Positions 23,381-32,143 of a stretch of 55,931 bases of DNA are shown here, piece by piece. The notes under the pieces were generated by a model. That model made no database searches. It worked only from the letters and a program-made list of their open reading frames with translations, and was not told the DNA's origin. Position numbers and translations under genes: made by a program. Every line of letters starts with the position of its first letter. Position 1 is the first letter of the stretch. The DNA comes from CAYRVF01 sp964427535 (GTDB taxonomy: Bacteria > Chloroflexota > Ktedonobacteria > Ktedonobacterales > JADMIN01): positions 1 through 55,931 of the forward strand of contig CAYRVF010000015.1 in assembly GCA_964427535.1 (NCBI GenBank). Reading direction: 5' to 3'.

Positions 23381-24610
23381 ATGACGACCACAACACCGAC
23401 CAGCACACAGGCGACATCGGCATCCACGGAGCAGCGCGACTGGGTAGCGCTCGAGCACAAGTACTACCAGCGCACCTTCACGCGCGAGCTCGTGATGGAG
23501 CGCGGCGAGGGCGTCCGGGTGTGGGACAGCAACGGCAAGGTGTACCTCGACCTCGTGGCGGGCATCGCGACCAACGTCCTTGGTCACGCGCACCCCAACG
23601 TCGTCAACGCGATCATCGATCAGGCGCAGCAGCTGATCCACGTCTCGAACCTCTACATCAACAAACGTCAGGTCGAGCTGGCCGAGCAGCTCTATGAGGT
23701 CAGCGGCGGCATGCGCTCGTTCTTCTCGAACAGCGGCGCCGAGGCCAATGAGGGCGCGATCAAGCTCGCCCGCAAGTTCGGCCGCGTCAACAAGAACGGC
23801 GCGTTCCACATTATCAGCATGGAGCGCTCGTTCCATGGGCGCACGCTCGCCACTACCGCGCTGACGGGCCAGAAGAAATACCAGGACACGTGGCGGCCGC
23901 TGCCTGAGGGCTTCTCGCAGGTGCCGTTCAACGACCTCGATGCCGTCAAAGCGGCGACCACCGATCTGACCTGCGCCGTGCTGGTGGAGGCTGTGCAAGG
24001 CGAGGGCGGCATCTATCCCGCATCGCCAGAGTACATGCAGGGTCTGCGTGCGTGGTGCGACGAGCACGACATGGTGCTGATCTGCGACGAGGTGCAGGCG
24101 GGCATGGGTCGCACGGGCAAGTTCTTTAGCTGGGAACATACGGGCATCCGTCCCGACATCGTGACGATGGCCAAGGGCCTTGCTGGCGGCGTGCCGATCG
24201 GCGCGATGCTCGCCGCGCCGCGTGCCGACATCTTCGAGCCGGGAGATCATGGCACGACCTTTGGTGGGAATCCCATCGCGTGCGCCGCGGGTGTCGCGAC
24301 ACTCAAGACGATTCGCGGTGAGCACTTACTCGACCATGTGACCGAGACGGGCGCCTATCTCGGAGCCAAGCTCGACGAGCTCGCCGCGAAGCATAGCATC
24401 GTCACGGGCACGCGCGGTCTCGGCCTGATGCGCGCGTTCGATCTCGCCGAGCCGCGCGCGCAAGAAGTCATGGACCGCGCTCTGCAGCAGGGTGTGCTGA
24501 TCACCAACGCGGGGCCCTCGACCATCCGCTTCGTTCCACCACTGATCGTGACGAAGGCGGACGTGGACGAGGCCGTGACGAAGGTCGATGCCGCACTCGC
24601 CGCGCTCTAG
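23381..24610 (+). CDS. argD: Acetylornithine aminotransferase
   Basis: Class III PLP aminotransferase: SNSGAEANEGAIKLAR (116-131), VEAVQGEGGIYPAS (202-215), ICDEVQAGMGRTG with Asp236 for the pyridine nitrogen, and the PLP lysine Lys265 in TMAKGLAGG. FGGNP lies further on. Following argJ by 12 bp after AGGAGAG, it should make N-acetylornithine for the argJ enzyme, so the two complete the acetyl cycle. The first 20 residues (Thr/Ser-rich) are an unusual extension. Confidence 0.93.
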   Translation: MTTTTPTSTQATSASTEQRDWVALEHKYYQRTFTRELVMERGEGVRVWDSNGKVYLDLVAGIATNVLGHAHPNVVNAIIDQAQQLIHVSNLYINKRQVELAEQLYEVSGGMRSFFSNSGAEANEGAIKLARKFGRVNKNGAFHIISMERSFHGRTLATTALTGQKKYQDTWRPLPEGFSQVPFNDLDAVKAATTDLTCAVLVEAVQGEGGIYPASPEYMQGLRAWCDEHDMVLICDEVQAGMGRTGKFFSWEHTGIRPDIVTMAKGLAGGVPIGAMLAAPRADIFEPGDHGTTFGGNPIACAAGVATLKTIRGEHLLDHVTETGAYLGAKLDELAAKHSIVTGTRGLGLMRAFDLAEPRAQEVMDRALQQGVLITNAGPSTIRFVPPLIVTKADVDEAVTKVDAALAAL

Positions 24611-24637
24611 CGCGGTCAGATAAAGTGAAACACCGGG

Positions 24638-24670
24638 GGAGCACGCGTGTGCATGAACGCGGCGTGCTCC
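24638..24670 (+). terminator. Hairpin after argD
   Basis: GGAGCACGC (24638-24646) and GCGTGCTCC (24662-24670) form a perfect 9-bp stem 28 bp after the argD stop. No U-run follows, so terminator function is probable rather than certain. Confidence 0.5.
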
Positions 24671-24727
24671 TCAGGTCTGTACTGAATGAGACAGACGCGC
24701 AGTAGGATGCGCGAGGGAGAAGGCCAG

Positions 24728-26197
24728 ATGGCAGACGATACGCGCGACGGCGCTTCCGCCAAGAATGGCAGAAGCGCGGAAAATGGGGCAGCGCGTCCAA
24801 GCGCGTCTCTGGCCCAGGCCTATATGAAACAGGGCAATGATGCCGCCGCGCGCGGCGACTTTGAGGCCGCCGAGCAGTTCTTCGAGCAGGGCGTCGCGGC
24901 CGACCCGTCCGACGCGCGGGCACGCTACAACCTCGCGCTCGCCCGCCAGAACCTGGGCGACCCCGAAGGCGCCATCGCGGCATACATGCGCGCGATTCGC
25001 ATCGACCCATCGCTCATCGAGGCGTACATCAACCTCGGCAACCTCTATAGTGAGTTGGGCCTCGAAGAGGAAGCGCTGGAGGTCTTCCAGCGCGCGCTCG
25101 ACCTGGACGCCGGGAACGACGAGCTGTTCATCAACCTGGGTGACGCGTATCGCACGCTCGGCTTCTTCGACGATGCGATTCTCGCCTACCGGCAGGCGCA
25201 GATTCTCAATCCGGAGAACGCCCTCGCCGCCGACAACCTGCGCGACGTGCGCGAGCGACAGCGAGAGCAGGCGGAGCACGTCGCCGACCTCGAACGCCGC
25301 GTGGATGACGACCCGCGCGACCTCACGCGTTACGCCGACCTCGCGGATGCCTATCTCGAAGCCCACCGCGACCAGGACGCGCTCAATCTGGTCAACCAAA
25401 TGATCGCGCTGGAGCCGGACAACCCCACCACCTACGAGACGCAGGCGATCGTCTACGAATCGCTCGACCAGCCGGACGAAGCGGCGGAGGCGTGGCAACA
25501 TGTCGTCTCGCTCGCGCCGGACGACCCGGAGGCGTGGGAACATCTTGGCACGTGGCGCGAGGAGCAAGGCCGCCTCGACGAGGCCGTCGACGCCTATCAG
25601 CATGCCGTCGCGCTCAGCCCGGATACGCCGAGCCTGCGCTTCAGCCTTGCCGAGTTGCTGCGCGAGGCCGAGCGCTACGACGAATCCGCCTCCACCTTCC
25701 GTAGCCTCATCGCCGATCTCACTCGGGACTCCAACGAGGCCGACGAGGATACCCTCTCCGAGTCGTACGCGGGGCTGGTGGATACGCTCAAGCTGGCGGG
25801 CAGATACGAGGACGCGCTCGCCGTCGCCAACGAGTTCAGCGACCGCTTCCCAGATTTTCCTGGCGCCTTGTACGAGCAGGGGTCTGTCAACGCCGCGCTC
25901 GGGCGGATGGACGAGGCAATCGCGTCATATGAGCGTGCCCTCGCCGGTGATCCGCTGAACGCCGACATCACCAGCGATCTCGCCGAAGCCTATCTCTCGG
26001 CCGGCAGACCCGACGACGCCGTCGAGATGGCGGAATCGGCGGTCTCGCTCGATCCGGAGTTCACTGCTGGCTACGAGACCCTCGCCCGTGCGCTCGCAGC
26101 CGCGGGCAGGCAGGCCGAAGCCGAGGACGCCTTACGTCAGGCCGCCGAGCTACGTGCCGCCGAAGAGACAGCGGATGAAGGCGACGAAGAGCCATAG
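24728..26197 (+). CDS. TPR-repeat protein, 489 aa
   Basis: From about residue 30 to the end the sequence is a series of 34-residue TPR units, for example ARYNLALARQNLGDPEGAIA, EAYINLGNLYSELGLEEEAL and ELFINLGDAYRTLGFFDDAI. There is no signal peptide or catalytic motif, so it is likely a cytoplasmic scaffold. A break with a helical insert (about 185-215) separates two blocks of repeats. ATG 24728 follows GAGGGAGAAGG. Confidence 0.88.
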   Translation: MADDTRDGASAKNGRSAENGAARPSASLAQAYMKQGNDAAARGDFEAAEQFFEQGVAADPSDARARYNLALARQNLGDPEGAIAAYMRAIRIDPSLIEAYINLGNLYSELGLEEEALEVFQRALDLDAGNDELFINLGDAYRTLGFFDDAILAYRQAQILNPENALAADNLRDVRERQREQAEHVADLERRVDDDPRDLTRYADLADAYLEAHRDQDALNLVNQMIALEPDNPTTYETQAIVYESLDQPDEAAEAWQHVVSLAPDDPEAWEHLGTWREEQGRLDEAVDAYQHAVALSPDTPSLRFSLAELLREAERYDESASTFRSLIADLTRDSNEADEDTLSESYAGLVDTLKLAGRYEDALAVANEFSDRFPDFPGALYEQGSVNAALGRMDEAIASYERALAGDPLNADITSDLAEAYLSAGRPDDAVEMAESAVSLDPEFTAGYETLARALAAAGRQAEAEDALRQAAELRAAEETADEGDEEP

Positions 26198-26225
26198 GCG
26201 ACCGTCCGTATGCCTGTATCGGTGC

Positions 26226-26253
26226 GCGTCCGGGCGATGATCTGCCCGGACGC
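26226..26253 (+). terminator. Hairpin after the TPR gene
   Basis: GCGTCCGGGC (26226-26235) and GCCCGGACGC (26244-26253) make a perfect 10-bp stem with an 8-base loop, 28 bp after the stop. It lacks a clear U-run. Confidence 0.5.
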
Positions 26254-26380
26254 GGCCACATTCCTGCATGTAGCCGCGTCTGACACGAGCGACATGTCGT
26301 CGCAGGCGTGCCGGGGCTAGAGTGTCGTGCGCCCGCGCACCGTCCGTTGTGTATCGACTGGAGGAGGACGGAGGGGCCGG

Positions 26381-27316
26381 ATGTTCTGCATGTCGTGCGG
26401 AGCCGAAGCGGGGTTCGGCGCTCCCACCTGTAGCGTCTGCGGCGCAAGTCTGGGCGGGACGCCAGAGCCCCAGGCCGAACGTCGTCTGCCAGACCACCCA
26501 TCTCGTCGTGAATCGCTCGCCATTGCCGTCACCGTGCCCTCACAACCAAGTGTCGGCTATGGCGACCTTGAAACGCTCGGGCTTCCTCGCGAGCCCGCGG
26601 AGCGGGCGCTCCTGGGCGGGCTCTGCCTGCTCGTGCTCACCCTTTTTCTTCCGTGGGCAAGTGTCGCGGGAGTCGGGGTCTCGCCGTTCGGGCTGGGCAT
26701 GCCGGCGGTCTTGCTGATCGTCATCGTGGCAGTGGCGGCACTTCCAGTGCTGCGACCGTCATTCCGCCGCTATGCCGCGCTTGCGCACGCGCCCGTCGCG
26801 GTAGGGGCCTTCTTCGTGGGCACTGGCGTGTGCGTCTGGGCGGTCGCGGGCCTCTTCGCGGCGTCTGGCAGTCAGCTCGCCATCTGGGTTTCATCGGCTC
26901 CGCTGCTCGGTCCTGGCGACACGCTCTCCACTCGCGGCCCGCAGGCACTCTTCACGCCTGGTTCCGGCATGTACGTCGCGATTGTGGCGGGTTGCATCGT
27001 GCTGTTCGCCGCGACAACCGCACACACTCCGGCCGCCCCGCACTCTGCGGGTGGCCTCTCTAGCCCCGAGACGCGCTTGCCCTCACCCTCTCGCGAAGAA
27101 GGCACCGAGCGTGTCACAGCGGAGGCGCAACCTTCCGGCGACCGGCACGTTAACGCCCGCCAGCCAGTCATCTCCGTGCCCAGCCCCAGCGCGCATGGTA
27201 CGACGCACGCCTCTACATCTCCCGTCATGCCCACGCCGAGTTCGCAAGCCTCGGCCACGCCTCTGGAGCGCGGCGAGCTCCCGCGCCACCGTCAGCCACA
27301 GACGCGCATACGGTAA
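26381..27316 (+). CDS. Zinc-ribbon membrane protein, 311 aa
   Basis: FCMSCGAEAGFGAPTCSVCG at the N-terminus is a four-Cys zinc ribbon. Four membrane segments follow between about 80 and 215 (LLVLTLFLPWASVAGVG, VLLIVIVAVAALPVL, VAVGAFFVGTGVCVWA, YVAIVAGCIVLFAA). The last 95 residues are Ser/Pro/Thr-rich and unstructured. This architecture is common in Chloroflexi and actinobacterial membrane proteins of unknown role. ATG 26381 follows GGAGGGG. Confidence 0.75.
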   Translation: MFCMSCGAEAGFGAPTCSVCGASLGGTPEPQAERRLPDHPSRRESLAIAVTVPSQPSVGYGDLETLGLPREPAERALLGGLCLLVLTLFLPWASVAGVGVSPFGLGMPAVLLIVIVAVAALPVLRPSFRRYAALAHAPVAVGAFFVGTGVCVWAVAGLFAASGSQLAIWVSSAPLLGPGDTLSTRGPQALFTPGSGMYVAIVAGCIVLFAATTAHTPAAPHSAGGLSSPETRLPSPSREEGTERVTAEAQPSGDRHVNARQPVISVPSPSAHGTTHASTSPVMPTPSSQASATPLERGELPRHRQPQTRIR

Positions 27317-27480
27317 TCGATGAGCCCGCCGCCACCGAAGCGTGGTGGGCAGCGCGGCGCTCCATAGCGAATCGTCCGCCCAGCGAGTACAATGCTGACG
27401 AAAGCTTGGGGCTGGGGTACACACGCGCACCAGGCGCGGTGACGACGCGGTGCGCAAGCTCGCCGCAAGGGATACGTAGA

Positions 27481-28341
27481 ATGGCTGCGGACCGTGAACC
27501 GGCACAGAGATCTGACGCGAACAGCGGCCCGGCTGACGCACAGAGCACTGGACGCGCGCTCGACCTCACAACCGAGGAGCGGCGGCGCAGCATCCTGGCG
27601 CTTGTGCGAGCGCGTGAATTCGTCCGCGTCACAGAAATCAGCGCGCTCTTCGGCGTCTCGGAGGTCACCGTCCGCACAGATCTAGAGGTGCTAGCGGACC
27701 GGGGGCAGCTCAGGCGTGTCCGCGGTGGCGCCATGTCGCGGCTGCTTCCTCCACCAGAGCGGTCCTTCGCCGAGGGGCTCACCACGCACTCCGCGGAGAA
27801 GGCGCTCATCGCGCGTGTGGCGGCCGAGCATGTGCATTCCGGCGAGACCATCCTTCTCGACGTCGGCACGACGACAACCGCAGTCGCAGAGGCATTGCTT
27901 GCGCGGCATACGCTGCAAAACGTCGTCGTCATGACCAACTCGCTCAACATCGCGCTCGACCTCGAAGCCGCCATCCCCCGCTTCACGGTCGTCGTGCTAG
28001 GCGGCACCTTGCGCCCGATGGCCCACTCGCTCGTCGACCCCTTGGGCGAGATGACACTCGAACGCATCCACGCGCACACCGTATTTCTCGGGTGCAACGG
28101 CGTGGATGGCGAACACGGCATCACGAACACCAATCTGGCAGAGGTCAACACAAAACGCCGTCTGCTTCGCGCCGCGCGACGGCGGATCGTCGTCGCGGAC
28201 GGCTCGAAGCTCGGCGTCGTCGCTTTGGCGCACATCTGCGATATTCAGGATATCGACCTGATCATCACCGACACCTCCGCGAACCCACAGATCGTCGGCG
28301 CGCTACGCGAACACAACGTCGATGTCGTGCTTGCCGGCTGA
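27481..28341 (+). CDS. DeoR-family transcriptional regulator of sugar genes
   Basis: N-terminal HTH (about 30-85: RRRSILALVRAREFVRVTEI, FGVSEVTVRTDLEVLADRG, LRRVRGGA) and a DeoR-type sugar-phosphate sensor domain: ILLDVGTTTTAVAEAL, VVVMTNSLNIAL, VVLGGTLRP, FLGCNGVDGEHGITN, RIVVADGSKLG. These regulators are usually repressors released by a phosphorylated sugar. It precedes a sugar ABC, glycosyltransferase and PfkB operon, so a sugar phosphate made by that operon is a good effector candidate. ATG 27481 follows AAGGGA. Confidence 0.92.
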   Translation: MAADREPAQRSDANSGPADAQSTGRALDLTTEERRRSILALVRAREFVRVTEISALFGVSEVTVRTDLEVLADRGQLRRVRGGAMSRLLPPPERSFAEGLTTHSAEKALIARVAAEHVHSGETILLDVGTTTTAVAEALLARHTLQNVVVMTNSLNIALDLEAAIPRFTVVVLGGTLRPMAHSLVDPLGEMTLERIHAHTVFLGCNGVDGEHGITNTNLAEVNTKRRLLRAARRRIVVADGSKLGVVALAHICDIQDIDLIITDTSANPQIVGALREHNVDVVLAG

Positions 28342-28571
28342 GGACGCTGCGCTTCAAACGCCTCGCGAGCAACAAGCATCGCAAGATGATAGACGTCGGC
28401 CCGTCTTGTGCTGTTAGCAAGCGACAGAACAGGAGGGGGGAGCAGCGGAGCCCGCCCTCCAGGACGCTACAAGCGACCGCACAGCACAGGCAGACACCGG
28501 ATATCACGACGTAAGACGAGCGCCGTCCATCACGTATACACATAAAGACGACGGTAGGACGCGCTGTCTCG

Positions 28572-28590
28572 CTTTCGATCACCTTTCGAT
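28572..28590. promoter_or_regulatory. Putative distal DeoR operator
   Basis: TTTCGATC occurs at 28572-28579 and again at 28583-28590, an 11-bp period that puts both on the same DNA face. TTTCG-type half-sites are known for DeoR/GlpR-family repressors. It lies about 60 bp upstream of the promoter at 28651. Confidence 0.45.
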
Positions 28591-28650
28591 CGGAGGGTCA
28601 TCGTCGAGCTTCCGTCGGGGAACAGGAGGCTCAACGCCTTGGGCCGACAC

Positions 28651-28680
28651 TTGACATGTCGACAAACAGCAAGGCATTAT
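28651..28680 (+). promoter_or_regulatory. Promoter of the sugar operon
   Basis: TTGACA (28651-28656), 18 bp, CATTAT (28675-28680). The start would be near 28687, about 107 nt before the binding-protein gene. The rest of the 28342-28793 gap has only a GGAGGG/CCCTCC hairpin near 28431-28463, possibly the end of the regulator transcript. Confidence 0.55.
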
Positions 28681-28720
28681 CCTAGCAACATCCGTGGCGG
28701 TCGTCAGGTTTGCGAGATGC

Positions 28721-28740
28721 TTTCGGAATCTTTCGTTTCT
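28721..28740. promoter_or_regulatory. Putative proximal DeoR operator
   Basis: TTTCGGAATC is followed at once by TTTCGTTTCT: two TTTCG half-sites 10 bp apart, just downstream of the probable transcription start. Together with the copy at 28572-28590, about 150 bp away, it would suit looping repression. Binding is an inference. Confidence 0.45.
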
Positions 28741-28793
28741 GCTTGCTATCTCGCGCGGGGGCGGTGAGTGCCCCATGTCCAAAGGAGAACGAC

Positions 28794-30128
28794 ATGGACC
28801 CAGCACGGCGTGAGGTCGTGGACGAGATGATTGTGAAGATGCGCGCCGGAAGAATGTCCCGCCGGGCATTTCTGGAGCGCGCCGCCGTCATCGGACTGAG
28901 CACAACCTTTGCGGGCACGCTGCTCGAAGCGTGCGGCGGTGGCGGCAGCAGCAGCAATGGCCCTGCCGTAATTAGCTGGACAAGCGAGAACGACCCCACA
29001 GGGACCTACGCCGATCTCGTCAACAAGTTCAACTCGAGCCAGAAGAACGTCCAGGTCAACTTCACGAATGGGCCGCAGGATACCGGCCAGTTGCGCACCA
29101 AGTTCACCACTATGCTCCGTGCGCGCGGCAGCGACGTTGACGTGATGTCGATGGATATCATCTGGCCGCCCGAGTTCGGCGCGCAGGGCTGGACCGTCCC
29201 CATTCAGGACAAGTGGTCATCGAGCGACCGCGCGAAGTACCTGCAGGGGCCGATCAAGGGCTGCACCTACAACGGCAAGATTTGGGCCGCTCCCTTCCGC
29301 ACGGACGTCGGCCTGATCTACTACCGCACCGACGTCATCTCAACGCCGCCAGAGACCTTTACCCAGATGGCCAGCATGGCCCAAACCGCACAGTCCGGCG
29401 GCAAGACGCAATACGGCTATGTCTGGCAGGGCGCGCAGTACGAAGGCCTGGTCTGCGACTTCGCCGAGGTAACCCACGGGTACGGCGGCGACGTGCTCGA
29501 CCCGAACAACCCCACCAAGGTGACGGCGACGAGCGCGCCGGTCGTGCAGGGGCTGACGGAAATGGTGAGCTGGGTGGGCGCCATCTCGCCCTCAGCCGTA
29601 ACCACCTATAAAGAGGAAGACGCCCGCGGCACCTGGCAGAACGGCAGCGCGGCCTTCATGCGCAACTGGCCGTATGCCTTTGCGCTGGGCAATGACCCGA
29701 CCAGTTCCAAGATCGCCAACAAATTTGACGTGCATCCCATGCTGCACTCGGACGCTTCGAGTCCGGGTCATTCAGCGCTCGGCGGCTGGAACTTGGGCAT
29801 CAATGCGTTCTCGAAGAACCCCGATGCCGCCTGGCAGTTCGTCCAGTACATGCTCCAGCCAGCAGCGCAGACCGAAACCGCGACGAAAGCCTCGCTGACC
29901 GTCACGCTGCAAAGCGTGTATGACGACCCCAACGTGCTTGCGAAGCAGCCGTTCTTCGCCAAGCTCAAGCCGGTGCTCACGACGGCTCTTCCCCGGCCTG
30001 TGACGCCGAAGTACCCGGATGTCACCCTGGCCATCCAGCAGTACGTGCATGCGGCGCTGCTCAAGCAGATGAGCCCTGCAGACGCGATGGCCGCCTTGCA
30101 GAGCAAGTTGCAGAGCATCGTCGCCTAA
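28794..30128 (+). CDS. Sugar ABC transporter substrate-binding lipoprotein
   Basis: A Tat-like signal (MSRRAFLERAAVIGLSTTFA) ends in the lipobox LLEAC, so the mature protein is tethered by a lipidated Cys followed by a Gly/Ser linker. The body is a family 1 extracellular solute-binding protein: VINKFNSSQKNVQV-like start, VDVMSMDIIWPPEFGAQGW, YNGKIWAAPFRTDVGLIYYR, GSAAFMRNWPYAF, GGWNLGINAFSKNPDAAWQF. It should deliver a mono- or oligosaccharide to the two permeases downstream. ATG 28794 follows AAAGGAG. Confidence 0.93.
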   Translation: MDPARREVVDEMIVKMRAGRMSRRAFLERAAVIGLSTTFAGTLLEACGGGGSSSNGPAVISWTSENDPTGTYADLVNKFNSSQKNVQVNFTNGPQDTGQLRTKFTTMLRARGSDVDVMSMDIIWPPEFGAQGWTVPIQDKWSSSDRAKYLQGPIKGCTYNGKIWAAPFRTDVGLIYYRTDVISTPPETFTQMASMAQTAQSGGKTQYGYVWQGAQYEGLVCDFAEVTHGYGGDVLDPNNPTKVTATSAPVVQGLTEMVSWVGAISPSAVTTYKEEDARGTWQNGSAAFMRNWPYAFALGNDPTSSKIANKFDVHPMLHSDASSPGHSALGGWNLGINAFSKNPDAAWQFVQYMLQPAAQTETATKASLTVTLQSVYDDPNVLAKQPFFAKLKPVLTTALPRPVTPKYPDVTLAIQQYVHAALLKQMSPADAMAALQSKLQSIVA

Positions 30129-30224
30129 CGCGGGAAACCGCAGGGAGTTAGTGGCACAGTGCGTGGCGCACGTCGGCATTGCTGGCGTGCGCCACCACCA
30201 CTCTCAGCGGAAAGGACATGGCTC

Positions 30225-31151
30225 ATGGCAACGCAGGCAGTGAAGCAGCGAACCGCCAGTATGGGGGGAATACGCGCACGATTCGACGTGGGCAGTGGGC
30301 TTCTGCCGTATGGACTCGTCGCGCCTGTGCTGATCCTGATCGCTATCGTCGCGGTCTATCCCATCATCGACGCGATACGCCTGAGTCTGCTGGATAATCC
30401 CCTCCTCGCAACCTCTAGCTTCGTTGGGCTAAAGAACTATGTCACCGTCCTGGGAGACCCCCAGTTCCGCGGCTCGATTGGCGCGACGCTCGTGTTTACC
30501 ATCGTCAGCGTGGCGCTCGAGACGATCTTCGGCCTGGCCATAGCGCTGCTCATCAACAAGACATTTCCGGGGCGCGGCATCGTGCGCGCGGCCATCCTCA
30601 TTCCGTGGGCGTTCCCAACCATCGTCTCGGGCCGCATCTGGCAGTTGATGTACAACGACCAGACCGGCATCGTCACCAGCATCCTGCAAGGGGTCCATGT
30701 TCTGAAGCCCGGATCGAGCATCCTGCAGACGTCGAACGGCATCCTCGCGGCGACGATTCTGACAGACGTGTGGAAGACGACACCGTTCATGGCGCTGCTC
30801 ATTCTCGCGGGGCTGCAGGTCATCCCGAGCGAGCTGTATGAAGCGGCGAGCGTCGACGGCAGCTCAAAGATCCAGCAATTCTGGACGATCACCCTGCCGC
30901 TGATCAAGAACGCGCTGCTCATCGCGTTGCTCTTCCGTGTGCTCGACGCGATTCGCGTCTTCGATCTGTTCTACATTCTGGCAGGCAACCAGCTTCAGAC
31001 GATGGCGTCGTACTCGTATAACAAGATGTTCGCCGGGACGACGTTCGACTTCACCACTGGCATCGCGGCGGCGGTGGTTCTGGCGATATTCGCCACGATC
31101 ATCAGCATCATCTTCATCTTCTTTATGGGTGGCATCACCTCACAAGAGTAG
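30225..31151 (+). CDS. Sugar ABC transporter permease (MalF type)
   Basis: Six membrane helices with the EAA loop ELYEAASVDGSSKIQQFWTI TLPLI, which contacts the ATPase. VAPVLILIAIVAVYPIIDAI is the typical first helix and FVGLKNYVTVLGDPQF the loop after it. ATG 30225 is 97 bp after the binding-protein gene, with AAAGGA upstream. No ATPase gene is in the operon, so a shared MsmX/UgpC-like ATPase from elsewhere is needed. Confidence 0.92.
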   Translation: MATQAVKQRTASMGGIRARFDVGSGLLPYGLVAPVLILIAIVAVYPIIDAIRLSLLDNPLLATSSFVGLKNYVTVLGDPQFRGSIGATLVFTIVSVALETIFGLAIALLINKTFPGRGIVRAAILIPWAFPTIVSGRIWQLMYNDQTGIVTSILQGVHVLKPGSSILQTSNGILAATILTDVWKTTPFMALLILAGLQVIPSELYEAASVDGSSKIQQFWTITLPLIKNALLIALLFRVLDAIRVFDLFYILAGNQLQTMASYSYNKMFAGTTFDFTTGIAAAVVLAIFATIISIIFIFFMGGITSQE

Positions 31152-31185
31152 GCGAAGATCCCGATCCGCCGAAGGAGCGCACACA

Positions 31186-32088
31186 ATGGCAGCTGAAACT
31201 CGTGTCGAGACCGCCCAATCCGCGGCGCAGGCAGGGGCGCTACCCGCACAGAAGCGCGAGTGGAACTGGGGTACGTTTGGGCGGTACGTGGGCGTCGCAG
31301 TCGTACTGTTCTTCGCCGTCGCCCCCTTCTACTGGACCGTCTCGACCTCGCTGAAGAACGGCCTCGAATTGTATTCGTCGCCGCCGACGCTCTATCCGCA
31401 CAACCCCACACTCGCGAACTACCACACCGACGTGGCGAACACGCCGTACTTCACCCGCGACCTGCTCAACAGTGCGATTGTCGCGGCCTGCACGACGGTG
31501 CTCTGCATTCTCATCGGCATACTGTGCGCCTATGCCATCGCGCGCCTCAAGTTCCGCGGGAAGGGGCTCGTGCTGGCGATCGTGTTGAGTGTCATGGTTT
31601 TCCCGGTGATCGTGCTCGTCGGTCCGCTGTTCGTCATCTTCACGGGCACGCACCTCTACAACACCTATGCCGCGCTGATCATCCCTGACCTCGTGCTTAC
31701 ACTGCCGCTGACGGTGTGGTTCCTGACGTCGTTCTTCCGCGACCTGCCCCCTGACCTCGAAGAGGCCGCGCTGGTGGATGGCGACACACGACTCGGCGCG
31801 CTGCGGCACGTGATTTTCCCACTGGCCGCGCCAGGTGTCTTCACGACCGCGATTCTGGCGTTCATCTACACCTGGAACGACTTCCTCTTCGGCCTCACGC
31901 TGACGAGCGACCCGAACGGCGCCCAGCCGGTGACCGTCGCGATCACGCTCTTCGGCGGCGAGCACTCGATTCCCTGGGGCGAGATCGCAGGCGCGGCGGT
32001 AATCGTCACGATTCCGCTGGTGATTCTCGTGTTGCTCTTCCAGCGGCGCATCGTCTCTGGTCTGACCGCAGGCGCCGTGAAGGGTTAG
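31186..32088 (+). CDS. Sugar ABC transporter permease (MalG type)
   Basis: Partner of the MalF-type permease: FFAVAPFYWTVSTSLKNG, NSAIVAACTTVLCILIGILC, a LPPDLEEAALVDGDTRLGAL EAA loop and FIYTWNDFLFGLTLT. ATG 31186 is 34 bp after the preceding stop with AAGGAG upstream. About 30 residues before helix 1 are hydrophilic. Confidence 0.92.
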   Translation: MAAETRVETAQSAAQAGALPAQKREWNWGTFGRYVGVAVVLFFAVAPFYWTVSTSLKNGLELYSSPPTLYPHNPTLANYHTDVANTPYFTRDLLNSAIVAACTTVLCILIGILCAYAIARLKFRGKGLVLAIVLSVMVFPVIVLVGPLFVIFTGTHLYNTYAALIIPDLVLTLPLTVWFLTSFFRDLPPDLEEAALVDGDTRLGALRHVIFPLAAPGVFTTAILAFIYTWNDFLFGLTLTSDPNGAQPVTVAITLFGGEHSIPWGEIAGAAVIVTIPLVILVLLFQRRIVSGLTAGAVKG

Positions 32089-32143
32089 CCGTCGAGCAAA
32101 ACGTACACGCGCATACAGCGTCTCTTAGCCGGAAAGGTGGCGC

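Noticed and set aside
22892..24325. Minus-strand frame of 477 codons
   Set aside because: Antisense to argJ and argD, both well supported.
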